A stretch of 64,000 nt of DNA from Roseovarius nanhaiticus. GTDB taxonomy: Bacteria; Pseudomonadota; Alphaproteobacteria; Rhodobacterales; Rhodobacteraceae. The translations under genes were made by a program, and so were the position numbers. Under the pieces are notes generated by a model, which was not told where the DNA came from, did not search any database, and saw only the letters and a program-made list of their open reading frames with translations. Shown piece by piece: positions 39,461-47,487 of this stretch; the first letter of the stretch is position 1; every line of letters starts with the position of its first letter. The DNA is taken from positions 1,302,001 to 1,366,000 of the forward strand of contig NZ_FTNV01000001.1 of assembly GCF_900156535.1 (NCBI RefSeq), written 5' to 3'.

Positions 39461-40579
39461 ATGACACATGATCTGACACGACCGAGCCGCCGCAAACTGC
39501 TCAAGATGACGGGCGCCGCCGCGCTTGCGACACCCTTCCTGTCGATCCGGGCCGCGGCCCAGACGACAAACCTGTCGATGCTGGCGTGGTACGGCCATGC
39601 CGAGCCCGATGTCGTCGGCGCGTTCGAGGAGGCCAACAACGTCAAATTCACGCCGAAATACTACACCGGCGGCGACAACATGCTGGGCCTCATCGCCCAG
39701 TCGCCCCCCGGAACCTATGACGTGATCCTGTCGGATGGCGAATACGTCCAGCAGCTGAACGCCGCCGGCTATATCGAGGAGCTGGACCCGGCGGATTACG
39801 CGTTCGACGATTTCTTCCCTGAATTCCAGAAGTTTCCGGGCCACTGGAGCGACGACAAGCTCTATTCCGTCATCACCCGCTTCGGTTTCCTGGGCGTTGC
39901 CTACAACACGGATGCCTTCTCCGAGAAGGAAGCCTCGACCTATGGCCTTTACGCCGATGAGCGCGTGACCGGCAAGCTGGGCCATTTCGACTGGCACCTG
40001 CCCAACCTGGGCCAGACCAGCCTCTATGCAGGCAACCCCTCGCCCTATGACATCGACGCGGCGGCGTGGGAAGCGGTGCAGGAAAAGACGATGGGTCTGC
40101 GCGGGCAGGTCGGCGGATTTTTCGACTATGGCGGCACGTTCTCGTCGCTCGAAAGCGGTCAGATGGTGGCCTTTGCCGGGATCGGGGACTGGATTACCGG
40201 TGTGCTGGAGCGTAATGGCGCCCCCGTGCGCAGCGTCATCCCCGAAGAGGGTGGCCTGCAATGGACCGAGTCCTTCTCGATCGGAAAAGGCTCGCAAAAT
40301 CAGGACATGGCGCGCAAGTGGATCCAATACATCACCTCGCCTGAAGGGCAGGCGGTGTCGGCATCCATGGCGGCCTATCCCGCGATCATTCCCTCCAAGG
40401 CCGGATGGCAGGTGCTGAACGAGACGAACCCGGCCGAGGCAAAGCGCCAGAACATGGTTCTGGGCGAGCGCAACGCGATGGACATGATCCGCGAGGGGCG
40501 CATCCAGTTCCGGCAGTTGCCGGTGCAACAGAGCCTCGAGGACTGGAACGATTTCTGGTCTGATTACAAAGGCGCCTGA
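39461..40579 (+). CDS. Tat-exported solute-binding protein of a spermidine/putrescine-type ABC importer
   Basis: 372 residues. SRRKLLK near the N-terminus and AAA before QTT give a twin-arginine signal peptide. The mature part resembles PotD/PotF-type binding proteins (LAWYGHAEPDVVGAFEEANN, TYDVILSDGEYVQQL, GLRGQVGGFFDYGGTF). ATG 39461 has GGAG 8-11 nt upstream; a longer reading inside the creatininase end is unsupported. From its place right after creatininase it probably binds creatinine or creatine; that ligand is inference. Confidence 0.87.
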   Translation: MTHDLTRPSRRKLLKMTGAAALATPFLSIRAAAQTTNLSMLAWYGHAEPDVVGAFEEANNVKFTPKYYTGGDNMLGLIAQSPPGTYDVILSDGEYVQQLNAAGYIEELDPADYAFDDFFPEFQKFPGHWSDDKLYSVITRFGFLGVAYNTDAFSEKEASTYGLYADERVTGKLGHFDWHLPNLGQTSLYAGNPSPYDIDAAAWEAVQEKTMGLRGQVGGFFDYGGTFSSLESGQMVAFAGIGDWITGVLERNGAPVRSVIPEEGGLQWTESFSIGKGSQNQDMARKWIQYITSPEGQAVSASMAAYPAIIPSKAGWQVLNETNPAEAKRQNMVLGERNAMDMIREGRIQFRQLPVQQSLEDWNDFWSDYKGA

Positions 40580-40592
40580 TAGCGCTTTTCCA

Positions 40593-40626
40593 GCAATCGG
40601 GGCGTGCCTCCCTGCGTCCCGGTTGC
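40593..40626 (+). other. Hairpin between binding-protein and permease genes
   Basis: GCAATCGGGG pairs with TCCCGGTTGC (eight of ten positions) around a 14-base loop in the 74-base gap. Hairpins after binding-protein genes often stop part of the transcripts or protect the 3' end, giving excess binding protein. No T-run follows. Confidence 0.45.
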
Positions 40627-40653
40627 TCAATTATTCTCGCAGGCGGATCTGAC

Positions 40654-41499
40654 ATGACCAACCGTCCCAGCCTTTTCTCACTCGTGATGTCCTTGCCGCT
40701 CCTGATCTGGCAGCTGGCATTCTTTTTGGTGCCGCTGGTCTTTTTGACCGCGATGAGCTTCTGGACCGTGCGCAATTTCCAGATGCAGCCGGATTTCGAT
40801 TTCGGTAACTGGCAGCGCATCCTGACACGCGGTGTTTTCTGGGACGCGTATCTGCAGACGCTCTTTCTGGCCACATCCAGCGCCATCGTGACCAGCGTCA
40901 TCGCCTTCCCGGCGTCCTACGCCATCTCTTTCAAGCTGTCCGAGACCGCCAAGCGCTGGATGGTCTTCGTTTTGATCATCCCCTTTTTCACCAGCTATCT
41001 GGTGCGGGTCTATTCGCTTCAGGTCTTTTTGTCCGATGCAGGGATCGTCAACGCGGCGCTGTCGCATATCGGCCTGGGACCATATCCGATGCTGAACAAC
41101 AGCTTCGGCACACTTGTCGGGATGGTGACGCTGTGCCTGCCGCTGGTGGTCTTGCTGCAAACCTTCAGCTTGAATTTCGTCAATCGCGATCTGGTCGAGG
41201 CGGCGCATAACCTGCGCTGCGGCCGTCTGCGCACGGTCTTTGCGGTGATCGCGCCCTCGGCCAAGGTCGGTCTGGTCATCGCGGCGCTCTTTGCCTTCAT
41301 CCTCAGCTTCGGCGATTTCGTGAGCCCGCTTTATCTCGGCGGGGGCAACCCGCCGACGCTTTCGATCATGATCACTGATATCACCAAATCCGGGCAGCAA
41401 TGGCCGCGGGCCGCCGTGGTGGCGATCATGATGATCGTGACCCTTCTCAGCGTCGCCTTCGCCGCGATCAGCTATGCCTACAAGGAGCGCGGAAAATAA
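40654..41499 (+). CDS. ABC importer permease 1 (PotB-like)
   Basis: 281 residues, six membrane segments. The EAA-like loop DLVEAAHNLRCGRLRTVFAVI before the last two helices is the contact with the ATPase. It pairs with the next permease, whose start codon overlaps this stop by one base (TAATG). Confidence 0.88.
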   Translation: MTNRPSLFSLVMSLPLLIWQLAFFLVPLVFLTAMSFWTVRNFQMQPDFDFGNWQRILTRGVFWDAYLQTLFLATSSAIVTSVIAFPASYAISFKLSETAKRWMVFVLIIPFFTSYLVRVYSLQVFLSDAGIVNAALSHIGLGPYPMLNNSFGTLVGMVTLCLPLVVLLQTFSLNFVNRDLVEAAHNLRCGRLRTVFAVIAPSAKVGLVIAALFAFILSFGDFVSPLYLGGGNPPTLSIMITDITKSGQQWPRAAVVAIMMIVTLLSVAFAAISYAYKERGK

Positions 41500-42296
41500 T
41501 GGGCAAGGACAACGTCATCATCAACGCGCTGCTCAAGCTGCATATCGCGCTCCTCCTGATTTTTATCTTTGCGCCGATTGCAGGAAGCTTTGTCTTCTCG
41601 CTCAATTCGGACCGCTTTCCGTCCTTGCCGCTCGGGGAATTCTCGCTCGAGTGGTATCGCCTGATCTGGGAGGATCCGCTGGTCTGGGCGGGTTTCTTCA
41701 ATACCGTGACCGTCGGCCTCTGCGTTGCGGTGATCGCCACGTTGCTGGGCTTTGGCGGGGCCTATACGGACTTTCGATACAATTTCATCGGCAAGTCCTT
41801 CTACGTCGCGCTGGCCCTTCTGCCGCCAACGATCCCCGTCGTCATCATGGGCCTTGCGATGCTGGCCTTCCTGTCGCGGATCAACCTTTCGGGCAGTACG
41901 ATTTCGGTGATCATCGCGCATGGCGTCATGTGCAGCCCTTTCGCGATGGCGATCATCCGGCTGCGCCTGTCGCAGATGGACCCGGACCTCGAGGCGGCGT
42001 CCTGGAACCTTGGCGGCAATGAATGGGCCACGCTGCGCCATGTCATCATCCCCTTTACCAAGCCTGCGATCTTTGCCGCGCTTTTCATCACGATGGCCGT
42101 ATCCTTTGATGAATTCGCGGTGGCCTGGTTCGTTTCGGGTCTGAACGAGACGCTGCCGGTCAAGATCCTCGGCTTTCTGCAGGGGCAGGTCAGCCCGCGT
42201 ATCAACGCGATCGGATCGCTCGCCTTTCTCAGCTCGATGACGCTGATCATCCTCGCGCAATTGCTGCTGCGCAGCCCGCCCTCCGACAAATCTTGA
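41499..42296 (+). CDS. ABC importer permease 2 (PotC-like)
   Basis: 265 residues, six membrane segments, with the EAA-like loop DLEAASWNLGGNEWATLRHVIIP. ATG 41499 has AAGGAG upstream; the longer frame inside the previous gene is ignored. PotC-type permeases normally pair with PotB-type ones, as here. Confidence 0.88.
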   Translation: MGKDNVIINALLKLHIALLLIFIFAPIAGSFVFSLNSDRFPSLPLGEFSLEWYRLIWEDPLVWAGFFNTVTVGLCVAVIATLLGFGGAYTDFRYNFIGKSFYVALALLPPTIPVVIMGLAMLAFLSRINLSGSTISVIIAHGVMCSPFAMAIIRLRLSQMDPDLEAASWNLGGNEWATLRHVIIPFTKPAIFAALFITMAVSFDEFAVAWFVSGLNETLPVKILGFLQGQVSPRINAIGSLAFLSSMTLIILAQLLLRSPPSDKS

Positions 42297-42299
42297 GAA

Positions 42300-43406
42300 A
42301 TGGATACTCCGATGACCGCGCAAGCAATCGTCAAATTCGATAATGTAATCAAGAAATTTGGTGAATTCACCGCCGTCGAGAAAGTCGATTTCGAGATCGG
42401 GCGCGGTGAGTTCCTTGCGATCATGGGATCGTCCGGCTGCGGCAAAACGACGACGCTGCGTATGCTGGCCGGGCTGGAAGATCCGACGCATGGCAACATC
42501 TATCTCGATGGTGAACGGGTCAACGGCAAGGCGACCTGGAACCGTGACACGCCGATGGTGTGGCAAAGCCTGGCGCTCTTCCCGTTTCTGACCGTACGCG
42601 AGAATGTGGAGTTCTCGCTCAAGATGCGCGGCGTGGGCCGCGCCGAGCGGGCCGAGCGGGCAGACAAATGGCTCGAAAAGATGCAGATCACCGAATTTGC
42701 CAAACGCAACATCTCGCAGCTCTCGGGGGGACAGCGCCAGCGTGTCGCGCTTGCCCGCGCGCTGGTGACCGAGCCCAAGATCCTGCTGCTGGACGAGCCG
42801 CTTTCGGCGCTGGACGCGCATCTGAAAGTGCGCATGCAGGCGGTATTGTCGAACCTGCAAAAAGACCTGGGCATCACCTTTGTCTATGTCACGCATTCGA
42901 TGTCCGAAGCGTTTTCCATGGCCGACCGCGTGGTGATCATGAGCCGGGGCCGGATCGAGCAGATCGGCACGCCGGTCGAGATCTACCGAGAGCCGCACAA
43001 CCGGTTTGTCGCGGAATTCCTCGGCTCGGCGAATATCTTTGATGGGGTCATCGAGGGGGCCGCATCGGACGGCGCAGGTCGGCGGGTCAATTTCGAAGGC
43101 GGATCGACCTTCATTTCCGAGTCTGAATTGAACGGCAGGCCACAGGGCGACGCTGTCACCTTCATTGTCAGCGCTGAGAATATGCATCTGAGCCCTGCGG
43201 ATAGTGGGCAGGAGGGTGTCCTTGCCACCGTCGTGGGCGAGGAGTTCGTGGGGGCGACAGCTATGGTCTTTCTCGAAACCGAGACAGGGCAGGAACTCAA
43301 GGTTCAGAAAAGCCACGATGAGTTGACCAAGCTCGACTCTCATCCCGGCAGCAAGCTTGTCGTCCACTGGGCTTCAGAAAACTGCCACGTTCTACCAGGC
43401 GAATAG
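42300..43406 (+). CDS. ABC importer ATP-binding protein (PotA-like)
   Basis: 368 residues. Walker A GSSGCGKTTT, signature LSGGQRQR and Walker B ILLLDEPLSALD are intact, followed by the C-terminal TOBE-like regulatory domain (about 240-368) of spermidine/putrescine and sugar importers. ATG 42300 comes 3 bases after the previous stop; MTAQAIVKF at 42312 is an alternative start. It powers the creatinine-cluster importer. Confidence 0.9.
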   Translation: MDTPMTAQAIVKFDNVIKKFGEFTAVEKVDFEIGRGEFLAIMGSSGCGKTTTLRMLAGLEDPTHGNIYLDGERVNGKATWNRDTPMVWQSLALFPFLTVRENVEFSLKMRGVGRAERAERADKWLEKMQITEFAKRNISQLSGGQRQRVALARALVTEPKILLLDEPLSALDAHLKVRMQAVLSNLQKDLGITFVYVTHSMSEAFSMADRVVIMSRGRIEQIGTPVEIYREPHNRFVAEFLGSANIFDGVIEGAASDGAGRRVNFEGGSTFISESELNGRPQGDAVTFIVSAENMHLSPADSGQEGVLATVVGEEFVGATAMVFLETETGQELKVQKSHDELTKLDSHPGSKLVVHWASENCHVLPGE

Positions 43407-43425
43407 ACTCAAAATCAGGCGGCCT

Positions 43426-43443
43426 GCCATCGTCACCGATGGC
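43426..43443 (+). terminator. Short hairpin after the importer ATPase gene
   Basis: GCCATCG-TCAC-CGATGGC, a 7-bp stem with a 4-base loop, 20 bases after the stop codon. No T-run follows, so it is at best a weak terminator or an RNA-end protector. Confidence 0.4.
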
Positions 43444-43450
43444 GCGCCAT

Positions 43451-43517
43451 GGTGTGAGATCGGCACCGCTCGGGACGCTCGATAATACGTGCTCCCGTCA
43501 GTCCCGAGCCTCACACC
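43451..43517. other. 67-base two-part hairpin in the intergenic region
   Basis: GGTGTGAG (43451-43458) pairs with CTCACACC (43510-43517), and GCTCGGGAC (43468-43476) with GTCCCGAGC (43501-43509). That gives 17 perfect base pairs with a one-sided 9-base bulge and a 24-base loop. It fits a structured RNA, a mobile-element end or a bulky 3' structure between the creatinine importer and cyanophycinase. The rest of 43407-43775 holds no gene I can support. Confidence 0.6.
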
Positions 43518-43775
43518 GCTTGCCTGGGCAACGAAGGGGTCGCTGAGCGCATGAAGGGGACGCTGGCCCGATGCTGCCGGTCCTGCGCTTCATCCTGCTT
43601 TGGCGGGGTGACGAAAAATCGGGGCAAATGCCCCACACGTCTCAATCATTTCCTTAACGGCTGTCGCAAACTCATTTTCTGCGTAGGCTGTTCATTGGGC
43701 AAAAGTCGTAGGATAGAGGGGTGCGTAGGTGGATAGAACGCACCGATTTCAGCCCCTCAAGGAAATACAAGCATC

Positions 43776-44639
43776 ATGTGCCCAGCATCCCCATCAGATA
43801 AAACCAACCGCGGATTTATCATACCCATCGGCGGGGGCGAAGATCGGGTCAAGGAGATGCAGATTCATCGCCGGTTTGTCGAATTGTCGGGCGGCCCGGA
43901 TGCATTTATTGTCGTGATCCCGACTGCGTCGATGCTGGATACGACTGGAGAAGAGTACGACCGTATATTTTCTGGTCTCGGCGCAGGTCACGTCGCGGTG
44001 ATGCCGATCTCGCGGCGGACGGATTGCGACAACCCTGAATTCGCGCGCTTGCTGGACAAAGCGACGGGTATCTTCATCACCGGTGGAAACCAACTTCGGC
44101 TCTCCGCCATTTTGGGGGGCACGCCTTTGGTCACGCAGATCAGGCGGCGAAACGCGAGCGGTGTTCCCGTTGCCGGCACCTCTGCGGGTGCATCTATCAT
44201 GTCAGAGCACATGGTCGCCGGCGGGCAAGGCAACGAAGCTCCCGCCGAGGGGGCTGTTGCGTTGGCGCCCGGCATCGGGCTGACGAACGCCGTTATCATT
44301 GACCAGCATTTTACCCAACGGAATAGGCTCGGGCGTCTGCTGACTGCATCGTCGTTCAATCCCTTTCTGATCGGGCTGGGCATCGACGAGGATACGGCGG
44401 CCTTTATCGGGCCGGACGACGTCTTGGAGGTGATTGGCAGCGGCACGGTTACGTTGGTCGATGCCAGTCAGATGACCCATTCCTCGATGTGGGATGCCAA
44501 ACCCGGTGAAGCGCTCACTCTGCTGGGCCTTCGCCTTGACGTACTGGGTGAAGGGTGTCGTTATGATCTGAAGGCACGGATCGCGTATCCGCCGGATGAC
44601 CATCCGGCGCTGTGCACTCTACCGATCGCGGAGACCTGA
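43776..44639 (+). CDS. cphB: Cyanophycinase
   Basis: 287 residues of the S51 peptidase family. GTSAGAS gives nucleophile Ser136, and IDQHFTQRNRLGRLL is the second conserved block. The enzyme cuts cyanophycin, the multi-L-arginyl-poly-L-aspartate store, into Asp-Arg dipeptides. It lies 46 bases before cphA, the usual pairing of breakdown and synthesis. N-terminal GFIIPIGGGEDR is also typical. Confidence 0.92.
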   Translation: MCPASPSDKTNRGFIIPIGGGEDRVKEMQIHRRFVELSGGPDAFIVVIPTASMLDTTGEEYDRIFSGLGAGHVAVMPISRRTDCDNPEFARLLDKATGIFITGGNQLRLSAILGGTPLVTQIRRRNASGVPVAGTSAGASIMSEHMVAGGQGNEAPAEGAVALAPGIGLTNAVIIDQHFTQRNRLGRLLTASSFNPFLIGLGIDEDTAAFIGPDDVLEVIGSGTVTLVDASQMTHSSMWDAKPGEALTLLGLRLDVLGEGCRYDLKARIAYPPDDHPALCTLPIAET

Positions 44640-44685
44640 CCAGCCAGCCCAGACGCCGAGAACAACTAATCCATGAGGTAACGAA

Positions 44686-47487
44686 TTGAAGATACTCTCA
44701 ACCAATGTGTTTGTCGGCCCGAATACCTGGGCAAGCTTTCCTGTCATACGGCACGTCATTGATCTGGGAGTACTGGAGGACTGGCCCTCTGCAAAAATCG
44801 GGTCGGATTTCGTTGAAGGTCTGATCGCCGCTCTGCCGGGCTTGGGCGATCACGGCTGCTCATACGGGACCGAGGGTGGATTTTTGCGCAGGTTGCGTGA
44901 GGATGACGGCACTTGGATGGGCCACATTCTGGAGCATTGCGCGATTGAGGTGCAGAATGTCGCGGGGACGGATGTGACATTTGGCCGGACGCGCGGCACT
45001 GGCGTTTTGGGCCAGTACAACATGGTTTATGCGTATCGCCAGCGCGATGTAGGCTTGGCGGCGGGCGAGTTGGCGATACGGTTGCTGATGCATTTGCTGC
45101 CGGCGTCTCTGCGGGAGCAAACCGACTTTGCGTTCGATCCGGCATTCGACTGGGAAGACGAGTTGCGCAGCTTTGTCCTGCATGCCCAACGCAAGGAATT
45201 CGGCCCGTCGACAGGATCGCTGGTCGCTGCCGCCCAAGCGCGCGGCATTCCGTGGATCCGCTTGAACGAGAACTCCCTCGTGCAATTCGGCCATGGTAAA
45301 TACCAGCGTCGCATTCAGGCCACGATCACTTCCGAGACCAAGCACATTGCTGTGGAAATTTCCTGCGACAAGGAAGACACGCATAACCTTTTGAACGATC
45401 TGGGCCTGCCCGTGCCCCGGCAGCGCATCGTATACAGCGCCGACGAGGCTGTGCGGGCGGCGCATGTGATCGGCTATCCCGTTGTGATCAAGCCGCTCGA
45501 TGCCAACCATGGACGAGGCGTTTCGATCAACCTTACGAAAGACGCAGAAATCGCGGCCGCTTTTGCAGAGGCCGAAGCTCATTCCAAGAGCGCCGCGATT
45601 TTGGTCGAGAGTTTCGTTACCGGCTTCGACCACCGGATGCTGGTCGTAAATGACAAGCTGGTTGCCGTGGCCAAACGTGTGCCCGGTCATGTGGTCGGTG
45701 ATGGCAAACACAGCATCGCCGAACTTGTGGATATCGTTAATCTCGATCCCCGGCGCGGGATTGGTCACCAGAAGGTGCTGACCATGCTTGAGATCGACAA
45801 TCAGGCGAAACGCCTGATTGCGGCCGCGGGGCATACCGCTGAGACGGTGTTGCCGGAGGGCGAAGTGTTTTACCTGCGTGCAACTGCAAACCTGTCCACT
45901 GGCGGCACAGCGATTGATCTGACGGATCTGGTTCACCCCGACAACCGCGATATGGCCGAGCGTGCAATCATGGCCGTAGGTCTGGATGTCGGCGGGGTCG
46001 ATTTTCTGATCGACGACATCACAAGATCCTACAAGGATATCGGCGGCGCGATCGTCGAAGTGAACGCCGCGCCGGGGTTTCGCATGCACGTTGCCCCGTC
46101 CGAAGGCCAGTCGCGGGACGTGGCCGGCAAGGTGATCGACATGCTTTTCCCGGCAGGGCAGGAAAGCCGGATCCCCATCGCGGCCATCACCGGCACAAAC
46201 GGCAAGACGACGACCTCTCGCATGCTGGGCCATATCATGAAAGCCAGTGGCCGCATCGTCGGAATGACCTCGACCGATGGTGTCTATGTTGATGGCAAGC
46301 TGAGCGTGAAGGGCGACATGACCGGCCCCAAATCAGCGCAGATCGTGCTGCGTGATCCGACGGTCGATTTCGCGGTTATGGAAACGGCCCGCGGCGGGCT
46401 GGTGCGCAGTGGTCTTGGATACCAAAAATCCAATGTTGCGGCCTGTCTGAACGTGTCTGCCGATCACCTCGGTCTGGGCGGCATCGATACTGTCGAGCAA
46501 TTGGCCGTGGTCAAACGTGTCGTCATCGAAAGCGCCACCGACACGGCAGTCCTGAACGCCGACGATATAAATTGCCTCAAGATGGCAGATTACGCGGATG
46601 TCGGCGCGATTTTCTACGTCACGATGAACCCTGCCCATGCCTTGGTCAAAGAACACATCAAGGCAGGCGGCAAGGCGATCGTGCTGGAGCAAGGCATGAG
46701 CGGCGACATGCTGACGATCTATGACAACGGTCTGCACATGCCCGTTCTATGGTCGCATCTGATCCCCGCCACGCTTGAAGGCAAGGCGATGCATAACGTC
46801 CAGAACGCCATGTTCGCCGCGGCGATGGCGTATAGTTTCGGCGTCGACCTCGATAATATTCGCCACGGGTTGCGCACCTTCGACACCAGCTTTTTTCAGG
46901 CGCCGGGGCGCATGAACGTGTTTGACGAGCATCCGTTCAAGGTGATCCTCGACTACGGCCATAACCCAGCCGCGCTCAAGGCGATGGCGGGGCTTGCCGA
47001 CCGGATGGACGTGAAGGGGCGCCGAATTGTCGTGCTGTCGATCCCAGGCGACCGCCGAGATCAAGACGTGATCGACGCGGCCCGGACTCTGTCGGGCCAT
47101 TTCGATCACTATATCTGCAAGGCAGATGATGATCGACGCAAACGCGGATATGATGAAATTCCGCAGATGTTCAAAGCACTGTTCCGCGAAGACGGCATTC
47201 CAGAAGATCAGATTTCGGTAATTCCCGATGAGGAAGACGCGGTGGCAGCAGGTTTGGAGATGGCCAAACCGGGTGATCTGGTCATCATTTTCGGTGACAA
47301 CAGTTCGCGCTGCTGGAAACAGATCATCTACTTCAACGCCCCGGAACAAGAGGCGCGACACGACGCGCCATCGGTTGATGGAATACCCCCTGTTCCTTTC
47401 GAAGATATTCTGGATGTCGATCAAAGTCTGGTGCGCGATGCGCGCGGCGTGCGGTTGGCGCGGAGCGATGTTGAAGACGGTGACTGA
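44686..47487 (+). CDS. cphA: Cyanophycin synthetase
   Basis: 933 residues in the standard three parts: an N-terminal domain (about 1-160), an ATP-grasp domain (about 215-480: VIKPLDANHGRGVSIN and IVEVNAAPGFRMH), and a Mur-ligase-like domain with GTNGKTTTS at 503 and later LDYGHNPAA. It builds cyanophycin from Asp and Arg with ATP, one active site for each amino acid. The start is TTG 44686, with GAGGT about 8 bases upstream; no ATG fits the conserved N-terminus MKILSTNVFVGPN. Its last 20 bases overlap the next gene. Confidence 0.93.
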   Translation: MKILSTNVFVGPNTWASFPVIRHVIDLGVLEDWPSAKIGSDFVEGLIAALPGLGDHGCSYGTEGGFLRRLREDDGTWMGHILEHCAIEVQNVAGTDVTFGRTRGTGVLGQYNMVYAYRQRDVGLAAGELAIRLLMHLLPASLREQTDFAFDPAFDWEDELRSFVLHAQRKEFGPSTGSLVAAAQARGIPWIRLNENSLVQFGHGKYQRRIQATITSETKHIAVEISCDKEDTHNLLNDLGLPVPRQRIVYSADEAVRAAHVIGYPVVIKPLDANHGRGVSINLTKDAEIAAAFAEAEAHSKSAAILVESFVTGFDHRMLVVNDKLVAVAKRVPGHVVGDGKHSIAELVDIVNLDPRRGIGHQKVLTMLEIDNQAKRLIAAAGHTAETVLPEGEVFYLRATANLSTGGTAIDLTDLVHPDNRDMAERAIMAVGLDVGGVDFLIDDITRSYKDIGGAIVEVNAAPGFRMHVAPSEGQSRDVAGKVIDMLFPAGQESRIPIAAITGTNGKTTTSRMLGHIMKASGRIVGMTSTDGVYVDGKLSVKGDMTGPKSAQIVLRDPTVDFAVMETARGGLVRSGLGYQKSNVAACLNVSADHLGLGGIDTVEQLAVVKRVVIESATDTAVLNADDINCLKMADYADVGAIFYVTMNPAHALVKEHIKAGGKAIVLEQGMSGDMLTIYDNGLHMPVLWSHLIPATLEGKAMHNVQNAMFAAAMAYSFGVDLDNIRHGLRTFDTSFFQAPGRMNVFDEHPFKVILDYGHNPAALKAMAGLADRMDVKGRRIVVLSIPGDRRDQDVIDAARTLSGHFDHYICKADDDRRKRGYDEIPQMFKALFREDGIPEDQISVIPDEEDAVAAGLEMAKPGDLVIIFGDNSSRCWKQIIYFNAPEQEARHDAPSVDGIPPVPFEDILDVDQSLVRDARGVRLARSDVEDGD

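Noticed and set aside
43551..43736. 61-codon frame before cyanophycinase
   Set aside because: No ribosome site, odd composition, and it lies in a structured intergenic region.
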